Below are positions 6,385-12,617 of a stretch of DNA of 25,442 nucleotides, piece by piece (positions within the stretch are counted from its first letter, which is position 1; each line of letters begins with the position of its first letter). Origin of the DNA: a virus; the IMG/VR virus record IMGVR_UViG_3300018426_000141, positions 1 to 25,442 of that record. The stretch is one strand, 5' to 3'. Both the position numbers and the translations under genes were made by a program. The notes below the pieces were generated by a model. It did no database searches. It saw only the letters and a list, made by a program, of their open reading frames with translations, and was not told the DNA's origin.

Positions 6385-6536
6385 ACCGGAGACACCCATT
6401 TTAGAATTTTGAAAGGATTGTTTTTTTTGTAAATCACACACTGGAAACCAGTTTTCTTAGCGGCTTGTACAGCCTGTTCCAATGTACTGTGATTACTTTT
6501 GGTATAACCAAAATTAACTAGAAAAACTTCAAACAT
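6381..6536 (-). CDS. Unknown small protein, 51 aa
   Basis: Reads MFEVFLVNFGYTKSNHSTLE then QAVQAAKKTGFQCVIY and ends FKILKWVSPV. The layout is beta strand, a helix (about 18-30), then a second strand with aromatic residues. It is supported by a strong AGAGGAG 5 nt before its ATG, by a sigma70-like promoter whose start would lie near 6561, and by ATGA coupling to the next gene. The function is unknown. The length and the fold suggestion recall small phage host-takeover proteins, but that is only a guess from position. Confidence 0.75.
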   Translation of the reverse strand: MFEVFLVNFGYTKSNHSTLEQAVQAAKKTGFQCVIYKKNNPFKILKWVSPV

Positions 6537-6567
6537 TTGAACTCCTCTATTTCTAACTTACACTTAT

Positions 6568-6596
6568 AATATAGCACCAAGACATCTTATAGTCAA
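6568..6596 (-). promoter_or_regulatory. Sigma70-like promoter TTGACT-17-TATATT
   Basis: TTGACT at 6596-6591 and TATATT at 6573-6568; start near 6561, about 25 nt before the 51-aa gene. The spacer holds GATGTCTTGGTG, a sequence shared in similar form by three other early promoters here. Confidence 0.75.
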
Positions 6597-6627
6597 GAAA
6601 AAAGTGCAAGAAAGAATCCTGCACTTT
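6595..6627 (-). terminator. Rho-independent terminator
   Basis: On the minus strand AAAGTGCA (6627-6620) pairs perfectly with TGCACTTT (6608-6601) across an 11-nt loop, and the run of six T follows. It lies 17 bp after the stop of the membrane protein gene and directly before the next promoter, separating two units. Confidence 0.75.
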
Positions 6628-6643
6628 CAATGGTTTGTAATTT

Positions 6644-6904
6644 TTATGAAAAATCAATATCTGGATATTTCTCTTTCATACGAGCACGGTGTGTTGCCAT
6701 ATCAATCATACAATACAATGAACCCAATACAAAGTACAGTATCATACCACCAAACATCGAACTGTCAGCGTCCCATGTCATGATATAGCGGAAAAATGCC
6801 ATGCATGCTACTAGTGCAGTTGCACTAACTGCAAGAATTTTTGTAGCATTGAATGCAATCTTACCAAATTCGATTGCTGTTTGTTTACGAAATTTATTAC
6901 TCAT
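6644..6904 (-). CDS. Small membrane protein with two transmembrane segments, 86 aa
   Basis: A basic N-terminus (MSNKFRKQ) is followed by hydrophobic segments at about 22-40 (TKILAVSATALVACMAFF) and 52-70 (FGGMILYFVLGSLYCMIDMA), then a charged tail ATHRARMKEKYPDID. Both ends are probably cytoplasmic. No family recognised. Its size and layout would allow a holin or an inner-membrane exclusion protein, but neither is shown. AAAGGAA lies about 7 nt before ATG. The gene has a structured leader (6918-6976) and is followed by a good terminator, so it can be a single-gene unit. Confidence 0.8.
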   Translation of the reverse strand: MSNKFRKQTAIEFGKIAFNATKILAVSATALVACMAFFRYIMTWDADSSMFGGMILYFVLGSLYCMIDMATHRARMKEKYPDIDFS

Positions 6905-6917
6905 TTGAGGTTTCCTT

Positions 6918-6978
6918 TTCTTGCTGAGTAGTTAGGTGGGCATCATTGCCCGGTTAAATTGTCCTCCCTAAGTACTGC
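6918..6978 (-). promoter_or_regulatory. Structured 5' leader of the membrane protein gene
   Basis: On the minus strand AGTACTTAGG (6974-6965) can pair with CCTAACTACT (near 6936-6927) with one mismatch, enclosing a perfect hairpin GGGCA-ATGA-TGCCC (about 6950-6937). A TATAAT lies just upstream at 6990-6985 without a good -35. It could be a regulatory leader; no known riboswitch was recognised. Confidence 0.35.
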
Positions 6979-6985
6979 TCCCGTA

Positions 6986-7315
6986 TTATACTGCCTCAAA
7001 GCCAAACATGGCTACTTTATATTTTTTATTGCCAACCAACATCTGGTCACCCATTGATGTTGAGCGGAGACCCATTCCACCTTCGTGCAACGGAGCCATT
7101 ACTGTGACGGCATCATTGTAATCGCCGTTTTCCATTGTTTCACCATTGGAAAGTTCTAGTGTTTTTTCTTTGATTGACCAACTGCCCATAACGTTGTTGG
7201 TCCAACGATATGCGTATTCGCAAGCATCCATTGCATCGGTTCCGTCTGGAACATCAACAAATGCTACTGTACGTGGTGTATCTTCGAACGCTGTGTGGAT
7301 TACTGCTACTTGCAT
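6986..7315 (-). CDS. Conserved unknown protein of marine T4-like phages, 109 aa
   Basis: Starts MQVAVIHTAFEDTPRTVAFV and contains ACEYAYRWTNNVMGSWSIKE, NGDYNDAVTVMAPLHEGGMG and LRSTSMGDQM. I recall very similar small proteins in marine T4-like cyanophages, where no function is assigned; this is from memory, not a search. The composition suggests a compact beta-rich soluble domain. GAAGGA lies about 7 nt before ATG. It has its own sigma70-like promoter (7349-7377), so it is probably made early. The stop TAA lies within the TATAAT that precedes the next gene. Confidence 0.85.
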   Translation of the reverse strand: MQVAVIHTAFEDTPRTVAFVDVPDGTDAMDACEYAYRWTNNVMGSWSIKEKTLELSNGETMENGDYNDAVTVMAPLHEGGMGLRSTSMGDQMLVGNKKYKVAMFGFEAV

Positions 7316-7348
7316 ATCTAAGTCCTTCTTTTTTCAACTTACATATAC

Positions 7349-7377
7349 ATATTACACTCAAGATGTCTTACTGTCAA
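7349..7377 (-). promoter_or_regulatory. Sigma70-like promoter TTGACA-17-TAATAT
   Basis: TTGACA at 7377-7372 and TAATAT at 7354-7349; start near 7342, leader about 26 nt. The spacer contains AAGACATCTTGAGTG, the element shared with other early promoters. Confidence 0.75.
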
Positions 7378-7392
7378 CCTTTTTCTGCATCT

Positions 7393-7677
7393 TTATTCGA
7401 AAATTTTTGGATCATATTCAACTGTGACAGTTGTGTTTCCAGTTTCATTCCACAATTTGATATCACGCATTAGGTTATCGATTGCTTCGTCTGTCCAATT
7501 GTGTTCAAGCTCTGCATGAATCCCGCCCTCAAAATGTTTCCAATTGTAGTAGTTGCTAACTTCAACAGGATCACAAGGATCATAGCCTTCATCGATGATA
7601 TCTCGAATCAATTGTTTGTCACGAATGCCGCTTTTGCGCACAGCTCGTTCTACTTGAAAATCTATTAGATTGCTCAT
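7393..7677 (-). CDS. Unknown acidic protein, 94 aa
   Basis: Starts MSNLIDFQVERAVRKSGIRD, continues with KQLIRDIIDEGYDPCDPVEV and an Asn/Trp-rich middle (NYYNWKHFEGG), and ends TTVTVEYDPKIFE. It seems to be mostly helical with a C-terminal strand. No family recognised. The ATG at 7677 overlaps the upstream stop as TGATG and has GGAG 8 nt upstream; a GTG at 7686 in frame is less likely. It is co-translated with the 96-aa gene before it. Confidence 0.8.
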   Translation of the reverse strand: MSNLIDFQVERAVRKSGIRDKQLIRDIIDEGYDPCDPVEVSNYYNWKHFEGGIHAELEHNWTDEAIDNLMRDIKLWNETGNTTVTVEYDPKIFE

Positions 7678-7967
7678 CAGTCGCACTCCGGAAATTTCAA
7701 TCGAACCACTTGTTCAATTGGTTTAAAATGACCATTCATGTTTTGGGCAATATAGATTCGGGGTTCTTCTGTTCCCCAACGGAATATGGCACTTTTGGCC
7801 ATATTAAAAATTTCTCTTTTGTTGCTGTTGATCAATGTGTCTTTGGGATCATCATCACCAACTTCATCTAGATACCGCAATGCATATGTTGCGATATCTT
7901 CTACGCTTAATGGGACCTCTACTTTTGCCAGTATCCTTCTTCCATTGCCAGTGTCTTTAGACCTCAT
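7677..7967 (-). CDS. Unknown small protein, 96 aa
   Basis: Starts MRSKDTGNGRRILAKVEVPL, with SVEDIATYALRYLDEVGDDD, a helix KREIFNMAKSAIFRWG and a closing strand RIYIAQNMNG..VVRLKFPE. Probably a small alpha/beta protein; not recognised. The leader is unusual: a sigma70-like promoter (8045-8073) and a late box (8114-8121) both lie upstream, and a hairpin (8004-8021) sits before the weak Shine-Dalgarno (AAAGG). It is the first gene of a two-gene unit. Confidence 0.8.
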   Translation of the reverse strand: MRSKDTGNGRRILAKVEVPLSVEDIATYALRYLDEVGDDDPKDTLINSNKREIFNMAKSAIFRWGTEEPRIYIAQNMNGHFKPIEQVVRLKFPECD

Positions 7968-8003
7968 TAGTTTGCCTTTCGTTGCCTATACATAGTATTA
8001 CAC

Positions 8004-8021
8004 AGATGTGCCATGACATCT
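8004..8021 (-). repeat. Leader hairpin, 6-bp perfect stem
   Basis: AGATGT pairs with ACATCT across a 6-nt loop in the leader of the 96-aa gene. It lies about 37 nt before the start codon. There is no T run, so it is not a standard terminator. Confidence 0.4.
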
Positions 8022-8044
8022 CTCCATAACTTCTTATTAGTAAG

Positions 8045-8073
8045 AGTTTATGGCAAGACGACTCGAATGTCAA
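8045..8073 (-). promoter_or_regulatory. Sigma70-like promoter TTGACA-17-TAAACT
   Basis: Perfect -35 at 8073-8068 and a weaker -10 (TAAACT, 8050-8045). The expected start near 8038 gives a leader of about 70 nt. The -35 lies in the arm of the inverted repeat at 8068-8110. Confidence 0.55.
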
Positions 8074-8110
8074 CAAAAAAGATTCAAAAAATGCAATTTT
8101 TTTGTTGACA
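8068..8110. repeat. 13-bp perfect inverted repeat TGTCAACAAAAAA / TTTTTTGTTGACA
   Basis: Arms 8068-8080 and 8098-8110 with a 17-bp A/T-rich centre, directly after the fibre gene. It may act as a bidirectional hairpin or weak terminator; each arm also carries a TTGACA. Confidence 0.6.
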
Positions 8111-8113
8111 CAG

Positions 8114-8121
8114 TATTTATA
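8114..8121 (-). promoter_or_regulatory. T4-type late promoter box TATAAATA
   Basis: Perfect match, overlapping the TAA stop of the fibre-like gene. The expected start is near 8108, upstream of the inverted repeat and the 96-aa gene. Confidence 0.55.
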
Positions 8122-10597
8122 CTTCTAGGAAAGTAAATCTGACGTTCCAATCCACTGCGGCAGTGACATCACCCTTGACTTTGACACGAAATGCTCCGCT
8201 GTCAATTTCAGCAGTGAAGTTCCAACCTGTGTAGGTCACAGTCCAATCACTGTTGGAATCTGGACTTGCAGCACCTGGACTTATGTTGGTGTTGGCTTCG
8301 TATAGGTTGCCATCATATTCAACAGCATCTGTGGCATTATAACTGGCCATCGGATCCCACAGTGCAGTTGCAATGTCTGCTGTACTGCGCTGGTAATCTG
8401 TTTTCATAATACTGTTGCCCACAATGGTTGGTGTTCCTGTTTGGTTATCAACCAAACCTTCAATTTTAAAACTCTGTACCTGACCAGTGCTGGCACGACC
8501 CAGTGCAAATGCTGTAAAAAACCAAGTCTTGCCACTAGCAGGTTCTGGATATGCACCATTTACTTGTATAGCAGTAGCAGTTCCTGATGTTGTTTGCACA
8601 GATGTTTTACGTACATTTGGATCGCCGCTGATGTCCACTGTGTCAGCATTTTGTGTAAATGATATGCTAGCATCACTGCTGATCAATGTTTTGAATTCAA
8701 AGTTATTAGCATTTCTCTGTTTGAATACTTCAACACCACCGCCTATATTGCTGCTGGTAATGGTATCGCTGATCTGTATATCGTCGCTGTTTTGGGTAAT
8801 AGAAATACCGCCAGCCTGTGTAAAACTGCGCAGTTCATTTTGGTCACCTGTGAGTTGTTTGAATACTTGTGCGCCGCTGCCAACATTAACCACAGTTGTT
8901 TGTGATTGAGTAATGTCACTGAGTGTGGCAATGCTTTTCCAAGTACTGGTGTCTCCAAAGTATCCTTCAATTCTATCAGTATCACTGTTGTAGCGTATTT
9001 CACCTATTTCTGTGTTGGGTCTCTGTGAAGTATTACCAACTGGAATTTTAACTGCGGCTGTACCAGGAATACGTGTGTTTTCAGCTAGTTCAACTCTGAT
9101 GTTTCCTGCTTTGCCGTCGCCGTTAACAACCTGTGTTTCGCCTGACTTTCCTTCAACTGTGCGAGCTCTACTAACTCCACTGTCTTTGACAATTACACCA
9201 TCGCCTTGTTCAACATTCAAGTTGTTCAAAAATGTAAACAGTGTGCTGGTTGCTTGTTCATAATCACTGAGTGTTCCAGTGTTAAACTGTGTGGTGTCTT
9301 TGCGTACAAATATAGTTAGGATATCAGTTCTAACAACAATGTCATCTGTATTGGGAGTTAGAGCCAATTGTGCAGCTTCACTGTTTACAATATACAGTGT
9401 AGTACCGCCACCATTGAAGTTGTTGATAATGGTTGTGTCGCCCACTGTGCTGCTGGTACCAACAATGTTGCTAGTATCTGTGGTTAATCCGCCGGCTGCA
9501 TAACCTGGGCTGTTTGGTACTGTTGGTGTTGTACCTGCACTTTTTTGTTGTTCTTGTTGACTGTATGTTGCAGTGTATCCAATGATATTTCCACAATAAT
9601 CAAACACTGGTGTTTGTGCATCCACTGGAGGCTGTGGGTTATCAATGTTGTTGAGTAGGTTTAAGAATTCATCTTCCAGTAATAGATGGAAAATATTTGG
9701 ATATTCAATTGCTTCGCCTGTACCGTCATACTTGTATTGTACAGGATAAGCAGCAAGGTTATCATACACACTTTTTAGTTGGCTAGCAAGTCTAGCATTG
9801 CCTGCAATGCCTCCACTGTTTGGATTGTGCAGTACACCTACTTCGCTGTTGCATCCTCCGTCCGGTGTTCCAAATTGGCTACCACCTTGGCTGTAAGATC
9901 CGCTGATGTTGTTTTCAAAGTTGATTAGGTTTGTGATTCTATCAGAAATTCCTGTGATGTCATTTTTGATAGCATCCAATTCGCTTTGTATCAAACTACC
10001 GCTGGTGATTGCACCTATGTTGTTTGCAATACGTCCAAGTACACCGCCGTTGAACACATTGGCATTGAAGCCGCCTGTGCCCAAACAAGCACAGACTTGA
10101 TCTGGGAATATACTGCCAATGTCATCTACAATGGCTTTGCCTGTGCCTAGGAAACTACCAAATGCTCTTTCCAACATATTGGGGATAGCAATCGGATCCA
10201 CAGGTTGCGCACAGAAGTTGATTAGATTTGCCACCTGTTGTGCTTCTGCTAGGACACCATTCAATCTACCCAATACTTCATCAAACTTGGTGTGATCCAT
10301 AAAATCTTCAAGAGCACCATTGAGTTGATTGAGTGCATCGTATAATTCTGCTTGAAGATTTGGAATACCCAACAGTGCATTGATGTTGGCATGCAAACAA
10401 ATTTGTAGGTTTGGCATTTTCAAACCATTGCCGCTGAGAACACCACACAACAGTTCTCTGAGTGTAAAGCTATACTGCGCACTGGCAACAACTCTTAGTG
10501 CATCATCGCCTGCAGCGGCAGTGCCGCTTATGTGATGTCTAGCATCAAGATAGTCATTTACATCTTGTAAACCTGCTTTAAAATCTGTATAGCTCAT
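8117..10597 (-). CDS. Large tail-fibre/virion structural protein with carbohydrate-binding-like C-terminus
   Basis: 826 aa. The N-terminal 250 residues are helical with several Cys. A Gly/Thr/Asn-rich beta region follows. Two copies of a repeat of about 39 residues (near 570-608 and 617-655) share the pattern N(V/I)GxGxxVFKQ...F(K/R)(T/S)...SI(T/S)(Q/F)TQN.D..(Q/D)IS. Close to the C-terminus (about 745-785) YNATDAVEYDGNLYEAN and a following W resemble a chitin-binding CBM5/12-type module, and the protein ends in strands. These are marks of phage fibres or receptor-binding proteins. The ATG overlaps the PAAR gene stop as ATGA, so it is co-translated with the spike tip. I infer a baseplate- or tail-associated fibre; a different structural position is possible. 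Confidence 0.85.
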   Translation of the reverse strand: MSYTDFKAGLQDVNDYLDARHHISGTAAAGDDALRVVASAQYSFTLRELLCGVLSGNGLKMPNLQICLHANINALLGIPNLQAELYDALNQLNGALEDFMDHTKFDEVLGRLNGVLAEAQQVANLINFCAQPVDPIAIPNMLERAFGSFLGTGKAIVDDIGSIFPDQVCACLGTGGFNANVFNGGVLGRIANNIGAITSGSLIQSELDAIKNDITGISDRITNLINFENNISGSYSQGGSQFGTPDGGCNSEVGVLHNPNSGGIAGNARLASQLKSVYDNLAAYPVQYKYDGTGEAIEYPNIFHLLLEDEFLNLLNNIDNPQPPVDAQTPVFDYCGNIIGYTATYSQQEQQKSAGTTPTVPNSPGYAAGGLTTDTSNIVGTSSTVGDTTIINNFNGGGTTLYIVNSEAAQLALTPNTDDIVVRTDILTIFVRKDTTQFNTGTLSDYEQATSTLFTFLNNLNVEQGDGVIVKDSGVSRARTVEGKSGETQVVNGDGKAGNIRVELAENTRIPGTAAVKIPVGNTSQRPNTEIGEIRYNSDTDRIEGYFGDTSTWKSIATLSDITQSQTTVVNVGSGAQVFKQLTGDQNELRSFTQAGGISITQNSDDIQISDTITSSNIGGGVEVFKQRNANNFEFKTLISSDASISFTQNADTVDISGDPNVRKTSVQTTSGTATAIQVNGAYPEPASGKTWFFTAFALGRASTGQVQSFKIEGLVDNQTGTPTIVGNSIMKTDYQRSTADIATALWDPMASYNATDAVEYDGNLYEANTNISPGAASPDSNSDWTVTYTGWNFTAEIDSGAFRVKVKGDVTAAVDWNVRFTFLEV

Positions 10598-10896
10598 GAA
10601 CCGTTTCCTGCTCTAACATTTGGACTTGCACTGGCTGCGCTAGGAGCACAATGGGCGCCACCCAATGGGGGACACAGTTTATCTGCATCTGCACCGTCAC
10701 CGTTGAGTATAACAGGAATACCACCAGCACGTACTCGACCAACTGTTTCACTGGCTTTGAGAGCACCTCCGCCATGTGTGTTGGGGTCACCATCAGTGCT
10801 GATGTTTCTGTTGTTTACTCTAACATTAGATATCTGTGTGACAGTGGTAGCACCACAAGTTCTACTATCACCTTGTCTATGTACAAATCTCGCCAT
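10594..10896 (-). CDS. PAAR-domain tail spike tip protein (gp5.4-like)
   Basis: 100 aa, the usual size of a single PAAR domain. It opens MARFVHRQGDSRTCGATTVT, then NVRVNNRNISTDGDPNTHGG, VRAGGIPVILNGDGADADKL and CPPLGGAHC. The paired GD..CG motifs, the DxxxHG histidine and the final Cys/His residues are the pattern that folds into a metal-capped cone on the tip of the VgrG/gp5 spike. It would sharpen the central tail spike that pierces the outer membrane. The start is ATG at 10896. There is no Shine-Dalgarno; the late box AATAAATA ends exactly 5 nt before the ATG, predicting a leaderless mRNA. ATGA coupling links it to the fibre-like gene. Confidence 0.92.
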   Translation of the reverse strand: MARFVHRQGDSRTCGATTVTQISNVRVNNRNISTDGDPNTHGGGALKASETVGRVRAGGIPVILNGDGADADKLCPPLGGAHCAPSAASASPNVRAGNGS

Positions 10897-10901
10897 ACAA
10901 C

Positions 10902-10909
10902 TATTTATT
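10902..10909 (-). promoter_or_regulatory. T4-type late promoter box AATAAATA, 5 nt before ATG
   Basis: One mismatch to the late box; spacer GTTGT is exactly 5 nt to the PAAR ATG at 10896. It overlaps the TAA stop of the preceding gene. Confidence 0.55.
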
Positions 10910-11234
10910 TGAGTTGCAAGCCCTCAAGACTGCTGGCAGGTGTAATACCACTGGTGTTCTGAATGTAGTTGTCTGCAAGTCCTTTGATAGTGTGTGCAGT
11001 TGCTACAACTTGTGCACCTTTGACACTAACAGGATCACTACTGTGTGCGTCAATACTCATCAACCAAGGAATAAGCATTGCTTGTCCATTTTGAGGATTT
11101 AGTGTAAGCACAGTGGGTTTGACAATCTTTAGATCGTCTGCACTAGCGCCATTGTATCTAGCAACCAGTTCTTCGCCTGTGCTTAATTTTACGGTGATTA
11201 CATCACCAACTTTAAAGTTTGAAATCACCAACAT
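10905..11234 (-). CDS. Unknown protein with Sm-like N-terminus, 109 aa
   Basis: Starts MLVISNFKVGDVITVKLSTG, then EELVARYNGASADDLKIVKP and TVLTLNPQNGQAMLIPWL. The sequence G..V.VKL.TGEE.V.RY with a later short strand is like the Sm1/Sm2 arrangement of Lsm/Hfq-type small barrels, though the likeness is loose. The C-terminal 45 residues look disordered (SSDPVSVKGAQ...ITPASSLEGLQLK). A good AGGAG lies 6 nt before ATG, and the gene overlaps the end of the glutaredoxin gene by 23 nt. Its job is unknown; the context is the nucleotide metabolism operon. Confidence 0.8.
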   Translation of the reverse strand: MLVISNFKVGDVITVKLSTGEELVARYNGASADDLKIVKPTVLTLNPQNGQAMLIPWLMSIDAHSSDPVSVKGAQVVATAHTIKGLADNYIQNTSGITPASSLEGLQLK

Positions 11235-11484
11235 TGACTTCTCCTATGAGTTCTCTTACATGATCTGGATTCATACGCATAAGTGCTTGCCCGCCGCCAG
11301 CAACCAACAGTTTACCTTTGTAATAAATCTGTGGCATGGTTCTATGACCTTCATTGATCAAAAACTCACGTGCTTCTGGATTGGTATCCACTCTGATTTC
11401 TTCGTATTCGAATCCGTGTTTGTTTAGGTATTGCTTTGCCATATCACAGTAGGGACACAGTGGCTTACTGTATACTGTGATCAT
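11212..11484 (-). CDS. Glutaredoxin
   Basis: 90 aa, typical glutaredoxin length. It has the active site CPYC at residues 10-13 in MITVYSKPLCPYCDMAKQYL, the cis-proline segment RTMPQIYYKGKLLVAGGG (about 48-65) and a C-terminal helix. Glutaredoxins reduce the C-terminal cysteines of ribonucleotide reductase, so it is the natural electron donor for the NrdAB encoded just upstream; T4 has the similar gene nrdC. The ATG overlaps the nrdB stop as ATGA. It probably relies on host glutathione. Confidence 0.95.
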   Translation of the reverse strand: MITVYSKPLCPYCDMAKQYLNKHGFEYEEIRVDTNPEAREFLINEGHRTMPQIYYKGKLLVAGGGQALMRMNPDHVRELIGEVNVGDFKL

Positions 11485-12608
11485 AGTTTCATACCTTGGA
11501 AAGTGCTACCATTAACATCTTGTTTGGTACCACCAATTACATAACTGCTAATCTCTGTTTCTTGTGGAGCAACTTGTACTTCAGCACCAGCGATCCATTT
11601 TTGTGTCCAAGGCAGTGGGTTGCTGCCGCCTTTGTAAGGGCTGGGCAGTCCTACCGCTGTCATACGCTTGTTAGCAGTCCATTCTACATATTCATTGAGC
11701 AGTTGTGTGTTCAGACCAATCATTGATCCATCTTTGAACAAATACTCTGCCCATGCTTTTTCTTGATCCACTGCATCTACAAACAGTTGTACCATTTCTG
11801 CTTCTGTTTCTTTTTGAATTTTAGCAAAGTCTGGATCATCTTTTGGCATGAGTTTGAGCAGTGTTTGTGTGCTACCCAAGTGTACATTTTCATCACGGCA
11901 AATAAGTTTGATAATTTTTGCATTGCCTTCCATCTTTTTGAGTTCAGCAAATGCCCAACTACATGCAAAGCTCACATAAAAACGAACACCTTCTAGGATG
12001 TTCACACTCATCATGGCTTTCCAAATCAACTTTTTGAGTTCATACAAATCAACTGTGATCTTTTTACCGTTCACAGTGTGTGTGCCTTCACCCAATAGAT
12101 TATACCACATGCCCATTTCAATCAAGTCATCATAGTGCTTGCTGATATCTGTAGCACAATCCACAATTTCTTGAATGTCCATCATTTCGTCAAAAATAAC
12201 ACTGGGATTGCTGTACACGTTTCTAATAATGTGTGTATAACTGCGGCTGTGAATAGTTTCGTTGAATGTCCATGTGGTGACCCAATTTTCTAGTTCTGGC
12301 AAACTCACCAATGGATTAAAACTGTCAGCAGGTGCACGGCCCTGCACACTGTCCAACAAAATCTGACGTTTTAGATTGCTTGTAAAGATATGCTTTTCGT
12401 GTTCTGTTAGATTTTTAAAGTCTGCTGCATCACGCAACACATCAACTTCTTCTGGTCGCCAAAAGAAGCCCAGCTGTTTGTCAGTGAGTTTGTCAAACTG
12501 TTTGTACTTGAGTGTGTCATAACGCTGGATATCAACACCTCCATTGGGATCCAAAAACATCAAACTTTCGAGGTGCTTGTTCCGTTGATTCTTGTTTAGT
12601 ACTGCCAT
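11481..12608 (-). CDS. nrdB: Ribonucleotide reductase beta subunit, class Ia
   Basis: 375 aa, complete. The diiron ligands are present: Asp86 in LLDSVQGR, Glu117 and His120 in FNETIHSRSYTHIIRN, and the later pair in ILEGVRFYVSFACSWAFAE and CRDENVHLG. Tyr124 is the radical tyrosine. The subunit generates the tyrosyl radical and passes it to NrdA to turn ribonucleoside diphosphates into deoxyribonucleotides for phage DNA synthesis. The C-terminus (STFQGMKL) would dock on NrdA. AAGGA overlapping the nrdA stop, 6 nt before ATG, supports the start. Confidence 0.98.
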   Translation of the reverse strand: MAVLNKNQRNKHLESLMFLDPNGGVDIQRYDTLKYKQFDKLTDKQLGFFWRPEEVDVLRDAADFKNLTEHEKHIFTSNLKRQILLDSVQGRAPADSFNPLVSLPELENWVTTWTFNETIHSRSYTHIIRNVYSNPSVIFDEMMDIQEIVDCATDISKHYDDLIEMGMWYNLLGEGTHTVNGKKITVDLYELKKLIWKAMMSVNILEGVRFYVSFACSWAFAELKKMEGNAKIIKLICRDENVHLGSTQTLLKLMPKDDPDFAKIQKETEAEMVQLFVDAVDQEKAWAEYLFKDGSMIGLNTQLLNEYVEWTANKRMTAVGLPSPYKGGSNPLPWTQKWIAGAEVQVAPQETEISSYVIGGTKQDVNGSTFQGMKL

Positions 12609-12617
12609 TTGTTTTCC

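Noticed and set aside
10578-10793. Minus-strand ORF of 71 codons overlapping the PAAR gene
   Set aside because: Out of frame with a clear PAAR domain; no domain of its own.
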